This document shows positions 19,059 to 27,929 of a DNA stretch of 64,000 bases, piece by piece. The position numbers and the translations under genes are program-made. The DNA is from Cesiribacter sp. SM1 (GTDB lineage: Bacteria > Bacteroidota > Bacteroidia > Cytophagales > Cyclobacteriaceae). The stretch lies in the NCBI RefSeq assembly GCF_020178975.1, contig NZ_JAHXBU010000091.1, positions 1 to 64,000 of the forward strand. The letters are read 5' to 3'. How positions within the stretch are numbered: the stretch's first letter is position 1; every line of letters starts with the position of its first letter. The notes beneath the pieces are model-generated. The model had not been told where the DNA came from and ran no database searches. It worked only from the letters and a program-made list of their open reading frames with translations.

Positions 19059-20430
19059 AGGGGATGTTATATTTCTCCAGCCGGCGATAGAGGGCGCCCC
19101 GACTCAGGCCCAGGGACTGTGCCACCTTACTCATATTTTCCTTGTGCAGTACCATGGCCCTCATAATCATGGCTTTTTCCATCTCCTCCAGGGGCATCAG
19201 GGGCAGCTCTTTTATTTGGGGCTGCTGTGCAGCAGGTGGCTGGGTGGCCGAGCGCATCAGGGCTTTGAAATCTTCCAACTGCAGCTCCTGGTGCGGGCTT
19301 AGCAGCACAGCTCGCTCCACTACATTTTTAAGTTCGCGAATGTTGCCCGGCAGCGGCTGATCACGCAGCCAGCGCAGTGCCTCACGTGATGCCTCCAACT
19401 CGGGCCGCTGGTAGATCTCACGCAGGTTGCGGATAAAGTAGTTTACCAGAAGGGGAATATCGCCAGGCCGCTCGCGCAGGGCTGGCAGCTTTACGGTAAT
19501 AAGATTGATACGGTAGTAGAGATCTTCCCGGAACTGTCCTTTGGCTACCATCTCTTCCAGGTTGCGGTTGGTGGCACAGATTACGCGCACATCCACTGTA
19601 CGGGTTTTGCTATCGCCTAGCACCTCGTAGGTACGATCCTGCAGCACACGCAGTAACTTCACCTGGCTGTTGGCATCCAGGTCGCCTATTTCATCCAGGA
19701 AAATGGTGCCGCCATTTGCCAGCTCAAAACGCCCTACCCTATCGTTTTTGGCATCGGTAAAGGCCCCACGCTTGTGGCCAAACATTTCGCTCTCGAAGAG
19801 CGAGGCAGAAATACCGCCCAGGTTTACTTTTACAAAAGCTTTGTTGTAGCGGTGGCTGTTGAGGTGAACCGCTTCGGCAATCATTTCCTTACCCGTACCG
19901 CTTTCGCCCATGATAAGGATGGATGCATCGGTAGCACTTACTTTGCCTACCGTTTCCAGTACATGCAGAAATCCCCTATCCTCCCCTACAATGGCATCAA
20001 AGTCATATTTTTTATTCAGCGCTGCACGGCTGAGGCCTGTTGGCTCATCTTCTTTTTTCTGGCGCGCAAGCGTAAGCACGGTTTTTACTGATTGCAGCAG
20101 GTGCTCGTTCTGCCAGGGCTTGTTTATAAAGTCGGCAGCCCCCAGCTTCATGCCTTCTACGGCAAGCGGCACAGAGCCCCAGGCTGTAATAAGAATGACG
20201 GGCAGCTGTGGGTAACGCTGCTTTACCTCCTTCAGAAATGCCAGCCCCTCTTCACCACTGGTTTCAATACTGAAGTTCATATCTGAGATCACCAGCTGAG
20301 GTTCTTTTTGTGCCAGCTTTGCCAGCGCCTCATCGGGATGAGCTGCTGTTTGCACAAAATATCCTCCCTGCTTGAGCAGCAGGCTTAAGGATGCCCTGAT
20401 GGCCTCATCGTCGTCTACCAGAAGGATCAT
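19042..20430 (-). CDS. NtrC-family sigma-54-dependent response regulator
   Basis: This 462-residue activator has three standard parts. The receiver (1-125) has LLVDDDEAIR and the phosphorylatable Asp50 in VISDMNF. The AAA+ domain (about 150-380) has the Walker A GESGTGKE, FLDEIGD and arginine-finger region, but the sigma-54 contact loop reads GAFTDA instead of GAFTGA. The C-terminal Fis-type helix-turn-helix (about 420-460) has VAQSLGLSRGALYRRLEKY. It is the first gene of a two-gene unit with the kinase. The adjacent MacB-type operon has a sigma-54-like promoter with an upstream palindrome, a probable target. GAFTDA is a conservative variant that may still work, but this is unproven. Confidence 0.95.
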   Translation of the reverse strand: MILLVDDDEAIRASLSLLLKQGGYFVQTAAHPDEALAKLAQKEPQLVISDMNFSIETSGEEGLAFLKEVKQRYPQLPVILITAWGSVPLAVEGMKLGAADFINKPWQNEHLLQSVKTVLTLARQKKEDEPTGLSRAALNKKYDFDAIVGEDRGFLHVLETVGKVSATDASILIMGESGTGKEMIAEAVHLNSHRYNKAFVKVNLGGISASLFESEMFGHKRGAFTDAKNDRVGRFELANGGTIFLDEIGDLDANSQVKLLRVLQDRTYEVLGDSKTRTVDVRVICATNRNLEEMVAKGQFREDLYYRINLITVKLPALRERPGDIPLLVNYFIRNLREIYQRPELEASREALRWLRDQPLPGNIRELKNVVERAVLLSPHQELQLEDFKALMRSATQPPAAQQPQIKELPLMPLEEMEKAMIMRAMVLHKENMSKVAQSLGLSRGALYRRLEKYNIPYEATH

Positions 20431-20481
20431 ATAGGGTAAATATCAAAAATTTATAGAACAAAAAGCACAGTTGCCTGCAAT

Positions 20482-20583
20482 TCATTTAGTGGTTTGGCGG
20501 CTAAAGCAGCCTAAGGTAGCCAGCACTACAGAAAGCCCCAGGCACAACATCAGGGTAAGAAAGAAGATCAATAGATTTTTCAT
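20482..20583 (-). CDS. Possible 33-residue membrane peptide
   Basis: A short frame between the permease end and the regulator start encodes MKNLLIFFLTLMLCLGLSVV followed by LATLGCFSRQTTK. It has one strongly hydrophobic helix and a Lys/Arg pair at the ends, as in small membrane proteins. A Cys in LGC could be a weak lipobox. No family is recognised, and it could be a chance frame. It lies 51 bases upstream of the response regulator gene, in the same direction, so it would lead that unit. Confidence 0.35.
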   Translation of the reverse strand: MKNLLIFFLTLMLCLGLSVVLATLGCFSRQTTK

Positions 20584-20652
20584 GGCTTTGGTTGAGGTGA
20601 TTCGGGAAGAAAGCTATACGATCATTTAGCTGTAACATCAGTACTTAATCAC

Positions 20653-20692
20653 ATTTTCAATGGCCCGGCACTTTTCCCGGACCATTGAAAAT
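20653..20692. terminator. Long hairpin at the end of the efflux operon
   Basis: ATTTTCAATGG (20653-20663) and CCATTGAAAAT (20682-20692) form a perfect 11-base-pair stem. A nested CCGG/CCGG pair sits inside, with a C-T-rich loop. It lies ten bases after the last permease codon. There is no clear T-run behind it on the minus strand, so it may stabilise the mRNA end or act as a weak terminator rather than a classical one. Confidence 0.5.
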
Positions 20693-20701
20693 GGGCAGTC
20701 A

Positions 20702-21874
20702 TCAATCATAATGCAGGGCAATGGCAGGCTCAATCTGCGCGGCCTGTTTGCTTGGGAACCACGCACAAAGTGCTACCAGCAGGTAAATCAGCAAAAGCGC
20801 AGCCGCATTGGCAATCAGGTAAATGTAGGTCTCTACATTCATAACGCCCAGGAGTGGAAACTGCAGTGCAAGCAAAACACCAAGGGAAACACCCAAGGTT
20901 GCCATTACCAGCACTTCGCCCAGCATTTGCCTGCGCACAGCAGTGGCCGTGGCTCCTAACGCCCTGCGTATACCAATTTCAGAATAGCGCTTGTTAATGT
21001 TGTAGTAGAGTACGCCAAACAAGCCAAGGGCTACGTTGAAAATCAAAAACCCACACACCACTGCCAGTGCAATGGCCGGTATTACTTTTATTTTCGCTTT
21101 TGATGCCCTGGCTTCTGTTAAGGGCACCAGGTCTATACTCCAGCTACCGCCTATTTCCTGAAGCTGGTCAATAAGATTCTGTTGCCAGGCCGGGTGTGCT
21201 CCTGCCTTAATTTCGAGCAGTATGTTACCCGCAATGTCGGCGGTATCTTTATCGTTGTACATTACAAAATAGCTGCTTTCCGGTGCAGTCAGGTTACCAT
21301 CCTGCCTGAAATGCTTTACAACACCAGTTACCTGGTATTCTGTACCTCCATCGGATTTGATTCTCTTGCCTAAGGCACTTTCGCCCGGAAAAAGCTTATC
21401 CCGTAAATGTTCGTTGATCACCACAGGCTTAGGAATACGCACATCACCTTTCTGAAACCAGCTACCTTCTGCCATCTCAAGATCCAGGGTTTCCAGGTAA
21501 GCAGGCTCTACTCTGTAGTTGTACGACCTCACTTGCTGCTCTTCTGTTCCAATACTTCCATCCATGATATTGAATGAAAAAGGGGTGTTTACATCAGTAA
21601 AGCTATAATTGCTGATCTCAGGAAATCCTTTCAGCACCTGATCAATCTGCTGCATTTTGGGAAATGATTCAGGGTTGCCTTCTCCCTGGCGGTTTATCCG
21701 CACATCATAAACATCTGTATGATCGAAACCCTGCGGACTGAAGTAGTTGATTAAACCCTCGGTGATGAGGGTGCCGGTGGCAAACAGCACCAGGAAAGAA
21801 AAGAAGATTTCTGTAAGCAACAGAAAGTTACTTCCCTTACGGCGCCACATTATTTTAAAGAGTTGGGTAAGCAT
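20702..21874 (-). CDS. FtsX/MacB-type ABC transporter permease (second)
   Basis: This 390-residue inner-membrane permease has a helix at about 20-40 (LLTEIFFSFLVLFATGTLI), a periplasmic MacB-like domain of about 220 residues, and three C-terminal helices of the FtsX type. The end has IGIRRALGATATAVRRQMLGE, the usual FtsX signature, and FPSKQAAQIEPAIALHYD, which matches the MacB ending. It is the last gene of the operon after the other permease, and together with it and the ATPase probably forms a heterodimeric MacB-like machine. The substrate is unknown. Such machines usually export lipoproteins, peptides or drugs. Confidence 0.92.
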   Translation of the reverse strand: MLTQLFKIMWRRKGSNFLLLTEIFFSFLVLFATGTLITEGLINYFSPQGFDHTDVYDVRINRQGEGNPESFPKMQQIDQVLKGFPEISNYSFTDVNTPFSFNIMDGSIGTEEQQVRSYNYRVEPAYLETLDLEMAEGSWFQKGDVRIPKPVVINEHLRDKLFPGESALGKRIKSDGGTEYQVTGVVKHFRQDGNLTAPESSYFVMYNDKDTADIAGNILLEIKAGAHPAWQQNLIDQLQEIGGSWSIDLVPLTEARASKAKIKVIPAIALAVVCGFLIFNVALGLFGVLYYNINKRYSEIGIRRALGATATAVRRQMLGEVLVMATLGVSLGVLLALQFPLLGVMNVETYIYLIANAAALLLIYLLVALCAWFPSKQAAQIEPAIALHYD

Positions 21875-21913
21875 AATTTATGTATTGAAAAATTTAGGGA
21901 TGAGAACAGGCCA

Positions 21914-23149
21914 TTATTTTGTTTTCAGAGCCTCTGCCGGGTGCAGCCTTGACATACGCCATGCCGGATAAACCCCGGACAACAAACCAAATAAAATGGT
22001 AAAAATCAGTCCGGCCCACAACACTTCCATATTGATGCTAAGCTCCATATGGTCAATGATGCTGGCACTGTTGATAGCCTGCAGGGCCACCCAGGCAACA
22101 ACAAAGGCCAGTACACCACTTAAGAGAGTTAGTACCAGGTTTTCCACAATAAACTGAATGATCAGCGCAAAGGAGGAAGCCCCAAATGCTTTGCGTACAC
22201 CAATTTCAGAAGCCCGCTCCATAATGCGGCTTATGTTAATATTCATCAGGTTAACCGTAGGCAGCAGCATAAAAAGAAAGGCAAGTACAAATAAAACAGT
22301 ATACAGGGTATTGATTCCTGAATCATCAGCATCGCCCAGAATCATGCGGCTAAAGGCAGCCAGGTATGGATCGGCATTGGTAGAGAAAGATTCGTACTGG
22401 CTGGGATCCGGATTTTCTATCTGGCTCACCAGTGCCTTGTACTCCTGCTGCATGGCCTGCACGCTGGCTTTATCTTTAGCAACGAGCGTAGCCATGTATT
22501 CGCCGGTAAAACTCTTGTCTATGCCGTACTTTTTATCCAGTGTGATAGGCACATAAAGGGTTCCATAAGAGTGAATGCGTGTAACGGGTGTATCTTCTAT
22601 CACGCCTATAACCTTAAAGCGATCCTCTCCCACCTTTAGCTCTTTACCCACTGCAGAGGCTTGCCCAAACAGATCTTCTTTTAAGGAGCGGGCAATTACA
22701 ACCACTGGCTGGCGCTGCGCCACCTCTTCTGCGGTATAAGACCGGCCTTCCGTAAACTTATGCTGCATTACCTGCCAGAAGTTAGCATCGGTAAATTTGC
22801 GGTCCATGCTTACTTTTTGACCGTCGATGAAAGTGCTGACTGCAAAGGCTATGGAATAAAACGACATGTTTTCAGGTGTCTGCAGTTTGCTCACGTACTC
22901 CTCCAGGTAGTGGATGCTATTGGTAGAGCTGATGGTAAAACCAGCTTTCCCCTTCATCCGCATATTTACAATGAGCAGGCTACGCTCCTGGTTTACCTCA
23001 GGCCCCTGCACCCCTACCAGATGCTCCCAGAAGGAGGCAACAATCATAAGAATGGCCAGGGTAAGTGTAATGCCAAACATACTGATGAAGGTGTAAAACC
23101 TGCGGCGGTTCAGTACCTTCAGGGCCATTTTAAGATAATTGCGTAGCAT
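21914..23149 (-). CDS. FtsX/MacB-type ABC transporter permease (first)
   Basis: This 411-residue inner-membrane permease has one N-terminal helix (FYTFISMFGITLTLAILMIVA), a large periplasmic MacB-like domain, and three C-terminal helices. EIGVRKAFGASSFALIIQF and the ending GVYPAWRMSRLHPAEALKTK are typical of FtsX/MacB permeases. Its start overlaps the end of the ATPase gene by 20 bases, so the two are translationally coupled. It pairs with the second permease 39 bases downstream. The two permeases are related but not near-identical. Confidence 0.93.
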   Translation of the reverse strand: MLRNYLKMALKVLNRRRFYTFISMFGITLTLAILMIVASFWEHLVGVQGPEVNQERSLLIVNMRMKGKAGFTISSTNSIHYLEEYVSKLQTPENMSFYSIAFAVSTFIDGQKVSMDRKFTDANFWQVMQHKFTEGRSYTAEEVAQRQPVVVIARSLKEDLFGQASAVGKELKVGEDRFKVIGVIEDTPVTRIHSYGTLYVPITLDKKYGIDKSFTGEYMATLVAKDKASVQAMQQEYKALVSQIENPDPSQYESFSTNADPYLAAFSRMILGDADDSGINTLYTVLFVLAFLFMLLPTVNLMNINISRIMERASEIGVRKAFGASSFALIIQFIVENLVLTLLSGVLAFVVAWVALQAINSASIIDHMELSINMEVLWAGLIFTILFGLLSGVYPAWRMSRLHPAEALKTK

Positions 23150-23822
23150 AGCTTTCAGTGTTTACAGGTTGACCATCGAAGAAACGGAGCAGGCGCTGGG
23201 TACGCAGGGCCTGGGCCTCATCGTGCGTTACCATTACAATGGTGGTACCATCCTGCTGGTTGAGTTGTAGAAGAATGTTCATCACCTCATCACCCATTAC
23301 TGAATCGAGGTTACCGGTGGGCTCGTCGGCCAGTATTACCTCCGGCCTGCCTACAATGGCCCTGGCAATGGCTACCCGCTGGCGCTGACCGCCCGAGAGC
23401 TGGTTGGGGTAGTGTTTGGTGCGGGCACTTAAGCCTACTTTCTCCAGTGCTTCCATGGCTCTTTTTTTGCGCTCCGAAGCAGAAACATTGCGGTAGATCA
23501 GGGGCAGCTCTACATTATCGATCACGTTGAGGTCGGTAATCAGGTGATAGCTCTGGAAGATGAACCCAAGCTTTTCGTTGCGGATCTTTGCCAGTTTCTG
23601 ATCTGGCAGGTTACTCACGGTCTGGCCATCCAGTTTAATGGTACCACCGGAGGGTGCATCCAGAAGGCCCATAATGTTGAGCAGGGTACTTTTACCGCAG
23701 CCAGAAGGACCCATGATGGATAGGAACTCACCTTTGGCTACTGCCAGGTTAACATTGCGCAGCGCCAGCGTTTGAATGCTGCTGGTGCGGTACACTTTTT
23801 CGATGTTGCTAAGTAGTATCAT
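23130..23822 (-). CDS. ABC transporter ATP-binding protein, MacB/LolD type
   Basis: This 230-residue cytoplasmic ATPase has all ABC motifs: Walker A GPSGCGKST, the Q-loop in FIFQSYHLI, signature LSGGQRQRVAIARAI, Walker B VILADEPTGNLD and the switch His in VTHDEAQA. It lacks a fused permease. Its sequence class (NIMGLLDAPSGG, PNQLSGGQRQR) is that of MacB/LolD transporters. The operon order adaptor, TolC, ATPase, permease, permease fits a tripartite export system. It overlaps the first permease gene by 20 bases. Confidence 0.96.
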   Translation of the reverse strand: MILLSNIEKVYRTSSIQTLALRNVNLAVAKGEFLSIMGPSGCGKSTLLNIMGLLDAPSGGTIKLDGQTVSNLPDQKLAKIRNEKLGFIFQSYHLITDLNVIDNVELPLIYRNVSASERKKRAMEALEKVGLSARTKHYPNQLSGGQRQRVAIARAIVGRPEVILADEPTGNLDSVMGDEVMNILLQLNQQDGTTIVMVTHDEAQALRTQRLLRFFDGQPVNTESYATQLS

Positions 23823-23877
23823 ATCTTTGGTATTTGGAATTCAGTATTGGGTACCAGGTATTTTATTTGAAAATCTG

Positions 23878-25356
23878 TTAATCAAAACTATCAGTTTCAC
23901 TTGCAGTAATAGGCTCCTGTCGTTCAAAATCGTAGAGGGTGAGCAGGCGCAGGCGGTAGTAGGTTTCCCAGTAGCCGCGGAGGGCCTGCAGGTAGTTGCG
24001 GCGGGCGCTGTCTTTTTCGGTTTGGGCAATGTTTAGCTCTGTAATGCTGATGCGGCCCATGGCAAAGCTCTCGCCTGCAATTCCGTATCTTTCACTGGCC
24101 AGTTCGGCGGCTTCTTTCGAAACCTCCACCTGGGTCCTTAGAGATTCTATCAGGGCTACCTGGGTGCGGATCTGCTGCTCAAAAACCTGCTGATCTTGTT
24201 TAACGGTGTACTCAGTGAGTTTCTGGTTGGCTTCTGCCGTCATTACCCTGGCTTTGTTACGGCCCCAGTCTACTACGGGAATGGTAAAGCCTACAGTGAT
24301 CATCTGCTGGTCTACCGGGTTGTGGTACACCTCATTCCAGTGATCGGCGCGGTTTACCAGGCCTACGGAGGCAAACAAGTCTGCATTAAGGCCTCCTTCG
24401 CTTTTGGCTTTGTTCATGTCCCGGCGTGCCTCCAGCAGGCGAACCTGAAAATTAAGCCAGGTTTCCTTATTCTTCTGCGCTTCCTTCAGGGCTATTTCTT
24501 CCTCTACAAACAGCTGGGGCACATGCTGTGGCTCCTGTACCCTAAGGCTGCTGCCCTCCACCCCTGCAAAAGTTTTTAGCTGCAGAAAGGAGGTTTGCAT
24601 ATCCTGGCGGGCATCGGCAAGGGCACGGCGGGCATTCAGCAAAATGTACTTCATTTGCAGCAGATCGTTTTGGGAGATCTTCCCCATATCAAAGCGCAAC
24701 TGGGCTATCTCCAGGGCCTTTACACCGTTTGCTACATTCTGCTGGGCCATTTCATAGTCTATTTGCGCCAGCAACAGTTGAAAATAGGCTGCCGTTGCCT
24801 GCAGTGATACTGCTTCCAGATCCGACAGAAATTTTCTGCGGGAAGCTTCGTAACGCAGGGGCTCAATTTGCCTGGCCCAGCGGTAGGGGTTAAAGGAGAA
24901 AAGCGACTGCTTATAGCCCACACCCACAGGACTGCCATTGTAGCGGGTAAAATCACGTTCCAGGTCATCGAAGCGCTGCAGCTGGCTGTTGATGAAAAAC
25001 TGGCCACCCGTTAAGCCCACGTTTTGGGTAAGCTGCAGGTTTAATGCACTATTGTTGTTAACGATGGGTTGAAACTGTATGGTACCATCGGGCTGCGTTA
25101 TAGGGCTGAAGGTACGGCTAAAGTCCGGCAGCGTACCCTGCAGCGCAAGCTGCGGATGCAGATCGGCTTTGTAGCTGCGGTATTGCCAGTGCCCGGTTTC
25201 CCTGGCTGTTTGTGCAATGAGTGCATCTACTGAACTCTGGCGGGCAAGTGCTACCAGTTCTTCGAGGCTAAGTGTTTTTTGCGCTTCTTCCTGCGCCCAC
25301 AAGACTATGGGCAGGCTTAGGAGTACTGTAATAATGATGATGATCCAGGTTCTCAT
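23878..25356 (-). CDS. TolC-family outer-membrane efflux protein
   Basis: This 492-residue protein is the outer-membrane exit duct of the efflux system. The signal peptide is about residues 1-21 (IIIITVLLSLPIVLWAQ). Two repeats of the OEP fold are visible as long amphipathic helices: LDLEAVSLQATAAYFQLLLAQ-type in the first half and DMNKAKSEGGLNADLFASVG with NQKLTEYTVKQDQQVFEQQI in the second. The ending ITASETDSFD is acidic. Its start codon lies only 4 bases beyond the adaptor stop, so it is cotranscribed. Confidence 0.93.
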   Translation of the reverse strand: MRTWIIIIITVLLSLPIVLWAQEEAQKTLSLEELVALARQSSVDALIAQTARETGHWQYRSYKADLHPQLALQGTLPDFSRTFSPITQPDGTIQFQPIVNNNSALNLQLTQNVGLTGGQFFINSQLQRFDDLERDFTRYNGSPVGVGYKQSLFSFNPYRWARQIEPLRYEASRRKFLSDLEAVSLQATAAYFQLLLAQIDYEMAQQNVANGVKALEIAQLRFDMGKISQNDLLQMKYILLNARRALADARQDMQTSFLQLKTFAGVEGSSLRVQEPQHVPQLFVEEEIALKEAQKNKETWLNFQVRLLEARRDMNKAKSEGGLNADLFASVGLVNRADHWNEVYHNPVDQQMITVGFTIPVVDWGRNKARVMTAEANQKLTEYTVKQDQQVFEQQIRTQVALIESLRTQVEVSKEAAELASERYGIAGESFAMGRISITELNIAQTEKDSARRNYLQALRGYWETYYRLRLLTLYDFERQEPITASETDSFD

Positions 25357-25360
25357 GGCC

Positions 25361-26608
25361 TTAGCGGTTTTCCAGTTCTAGTTCTTCTGCCTGGGCATAT
25401 TCGCTCATATCGTTGAGGATCAGCTCATCACCTTCCTGCAGGCCACTGATCTCTACCATATCTACATTGGTAAGGCCAATGTCTACGCTACGGGCCTCTG
25501 CTTTATCGCCCCGCACCACAAACACTTTCTGATCCTGCTTGCCCTTGTAGAAGGCCCCGTTGCGCACCACCAGTACATTTTCTTTGTAGGCTGTTACCAC
25601 ATACACATCTACCTGCAGGTTGGGGCGCAGCACAGGGGCATTGCCTTCTTCCAACCCTACCTCAAAGGTTACCAGTCCGCCTTTAACTTCCGGCTTTATG
25701 CTGGTGATCATGCCGTACAGATCCTGGTTAGCAGCACGTACCAGTACTTTGCCTCCACTTTTAAGCTCTGAGGCATAAGCCTCCGACATGCTGGCGCTCA
25801 CCTTAAAGCGGCTCAGGTCAGCCAGGCGCACCAGCTCTTCGCCGGCTCCTACAGTAGTGCCAAGTTTATCCTTTACATACACAATCACCCCATCGCGTTC
25901 AGCACGAATCTCGGCCTGCTGCATGCGGCGCTTAAGCTCATTTACACTTTTTTGATCTATGCTGATCTCGAACTGAAGGGTAGTGAGATCTGCCTTATTG
26001 GTTTGCTGCTGATTGCTGATCTGCTCCTGTAGTTGCTGAAGTTCTCGTCGGGCAATCTGCAGGCTTAGCTCTGCCTGGCGTACACTTTCACCGGTGCCTC
26101 CGCCTATCTGCTGCAGCTTGCGCTCGCTCTCCAGCTCGCTTTCCAGGCTGCTGATGCGCAGCTTCTTGATGTCGTACTGCGCCTGCAGGTCTGCCAGGTT
26201 TTTTTCCATGCGCAGGCGAATCAGGTTCGCTTCGTTTCTGCGCTTTTGCAGACCATCCTCCAGCTTCTCGAGCTCTACCTGGCTGTAGCTAAGGTCCAGC
26301 TTTAAAATTGGAGTGCCTGCTTTTACCAGGGTACCTGCAGGGTGGTAAACAGAATCGATACGTGCCTGCAGCGGACTGCTGATGCTTTGCTCGTACTCCG
26401 GTACTACAGTACCAGTAGCAGTAAGGCTAGCCTGAATTGGCCCTGTTGCCACCTGTGCAGTTTTAAGCGTGCGGTAGTCAACACTGGGTTTTATAAAAAT
26501 CCTGAACCCAAAAAAGAGGAGCACTACCAGCAGTACCAGGGCAGCAATTTTAATGTTGCGGCTGCGGCTTTGCTTTTGTAGTTCTTCCTGTGGTATTTCG
26601 ATATCCAT
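25361..26608 (-). CDS. Periplasmic adaptor subunit of efflux pump (HlyD/MFP type)
   Basis: This 415-residue protein links inner-membrane permease and TolC. A membrane anchor is at about residues 20-40 (IKIAALVLLVVLLFFGFRIF). A biotinyl-lipoyl-like part follows with ATGTVVPEYEQSISSPLQARI and a coiled-coil hairpin (about 110-235, rich in Glu, Lys and Gln). The beta-barrel and membrane-proximal domain lie from about 240 to 400 (RADLSRF-type, then VYVVTAYKENVLVVRNGAFYKG). The end AEELELENR is acidic. It is the first gene of the efflux operon, downstream of the sigma-54-like promoter. Confidence 0.93.
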   Translation of the reverse strand: MDIEIPQEELQKQSRSRNIKIAALVLLVVLLFFGFRIFIKPSVDYRTLKTAQVATGPIQASLTATGTVVPEYEQSISSPLQARIDSVYHPAGTLVKAGTPILKLDLSYSQVELEKLEDGLQKRRNEANLIRLRMEKNLADLQAQYDIKKLRISSLESELESERKLQQIGGGTGESVRQAELSLQIARRELQQLQEQISNQQQTNKADLTTLQFEISIDQKSVNELKRRMQQAEIRAERDGVIVYVKDKLGTTVGAGEELVRLADLSRFKVSASMSEAYASELKSGGKVLVRAANQDLYGMITSIKPEVKGGLVTFEVGLEEGNAPVLRPNLQVDVYVVTAYKENVLVVRNGAFYKGKQDQKVFVVRGDKAEARSVDIGLTNVDMVEISGLQEGDELILNDMSEYAQAEELELENR

Positions 26609-26640
26609 GGCGGAGAGATTTTATTGCTACCACCATTATT

Positions 26641-26655
26641 TCAAAGCCTGTGCCA
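26641..26655 (-). promoter_or_regulatory. Putative sigma-54 promoter of the efflux operon
   Basis: Read on the minus strand, the site is TGGCAC-N5-TTGA, with the invariant GG of the -24 element at its normal distance from a near-consensus -12 element (A in place of the usual C). The predicted start of transcription is near 26629, giving a leader of about 20 bases before the adaptor ATG. The NtrC-type regulator encoded in the neighbouring unit would be the activator. Confidence 0.65.
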
Positions 26656-26705
26656 AATATATAATATACTCATATTCAGTATTTTACACTATTTTACCCA
26701 AAATA

Positions 26706-26729
26706 AAAGTGTCCAGGAATGGACACTTT
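26706..26729. promoter_or_regulatory. Palindromic upstream activator site
   Basis: A perfect 10-base inverted repeat, AAAGTGTCCA and TGGACACTTT, flanks a 4-base spacer GGAA. Its centre lies about 88 bases before the predicted sigma-54 transcription start, the distance usual for NtrC-type enhancer sites. Both the promoter and the palindrome read towards the efflux operon. Dimeric binding by the Fis-type domain of the neighbouring regulator is the likely reason for the symmetry. Confidence 0.6.
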
Positions 26730-27017
26730 GTTCAGTTTTGTGTGGCTGGTTTTATAAAAATGAACAGTAGTAGCCTCCAGCCCCAGCGAAAAACCTGTCT
26801 CAGGGGGTTCTGCACTTATGGAAGTGGGGCACATTCCACACACCTTACTTACTTCAGCAGCTGTTCCTGAAAACTCTGTTTTTATGATGTAAAAAAATTC
26901 TTTTAAGTCTGGCCTTGAGCAGGCAAAAACAGGCGCTGCTTAAAAAATTCATTTGGAGAAGACTAAAACCTTTACCCGCAGCCAGACCTTATTTAAGATA
27001 TAAATCAGGATAAGACT

Positions 27018-27749
27018 ATGAATTTACAGGAAGCAAAAATAATCATCACAGGGGGCAGCTCAGGCATAGGAAAAGAAACAGCCAGGCTGCTCAAGGCAAA
27101 AGGAGCCCAGGTTACCATAGCAGCCCGCCACGCCGGCAGGTTGCAGCAAACAGCCGAACAACTGGGGGTACACTGGGTACAGGCAGATGTTGGCAACGAA
27201 GACGATGTAGTAAGGCTGATGCAGGAAGCAAGCAAAAAAATGGGCGGCCTAAATGTGCTGATCAACAATGCCGGCTGGGGCTATGCTGCATCGCTCACCC
27301 AGCTTAATGCCGAACGTTTTATGGAAGTTTATCGCACCAATGTGCTTGGTGCTGCACTTTGTGCCAGGGAAGCGGCACGTATTTTCACCAGGCAGAAAGA
27401 AGGAAACATCATCAACATTGGTTCAACTGCCGCCCTAAAAGGAAGTGCCAATTCCTCTCCCTATACCGCCACTAAGTTTGCTCTCCGTGGTATGACGGAG
27501 TGCTGGCGTGCAGAACTGCGTGAGCATAACATTAGGGTGATGCTGGTGAATCCAAGCGAAGTGATGACTGAATTTGCCAGCAACAAGCAGGAAGTAGGTG
27601 GCCAGAAAGAGAAAAAATACACACCCCAGGAAGAACAAACCAAGCTAAGAGCCCAGGAAATAGCGCATACCATTGTGGCCATGCTGGAGATGGATAGCAG
27701 AGGATTTATTACAGAAAGTACTGTTTTTGCCACCAATCCCCAGGTTTAA
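27018..27749 (+). CDS. SDR-family oxidoreductase
   Basis: This 243-residue classical short-chain dehydrogenase starts MNLQEAKIIITGGSSGIGKE, with the glycine-rich TGGSSGIG cofactor loop. Further motifs are ARHAGRL after beta-2, NNAGWGY, catalytic Ser in IINIGSTAALKG, the YTATK active-site pair, and NPSEVMTEF. The Arg after the second strand favours NADP(H). It resembles sepiapterin-reductase-like or 3-oxoacyl-ACP-reductase-like members, and the substrate cannot be inferred. It stands alone in a divergent pair with the efflux operon. Confidence 0.9.
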   Translation: MNLQEAKIIITGGSSGIGKETARLLKAKGAQVTIAARHAGRLQQTAEQLGVHWVQADVGNEDDVVRLMQEASKKMGGLNVLINNAGWGYAASLTQLNAERFMEVYRTNVLGAALCAREAARIFTRQKEGNIINIGSTAALKGSANSSPYTATKFALRGMTECWRAELREHNIRVMLVNPSEVMTEFASNKQEVGGQKEKKYTPQEEQTKLRAQEIAHTIVAMLEMDSRGFITESTVFATNPQV

Positions 27750-27929
27750 CAAAGTAATAAGAAAAACCGCATTAGCTTAAACAACAAGCACTTACCCAAC
27801 AAATATTCTCCGTTTGCTTACTTCCTTCCGGAAAATATCCGTAAAAAAAGAGGAACAGAGGTTAAACCTTAAGGTGTAGAAAGCATCTACACCAAGACAA
27901 CCTATGCAAACTGTTCGAACCAAATCAGC

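Larger units (their letters stand above)
26609..27017. other. Divergent control region of the efflux operon and an SDR gene
   Basis: About 410 bases between the efflux adaptor gene and the SDR gene. It holds a sigma-54-type promoter and an upstream palindrome for the minus-strand operon (see separate entries). No gene is visible. No clear promoter was recognised for the plus-strand SDR. Confidence 0.6.
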
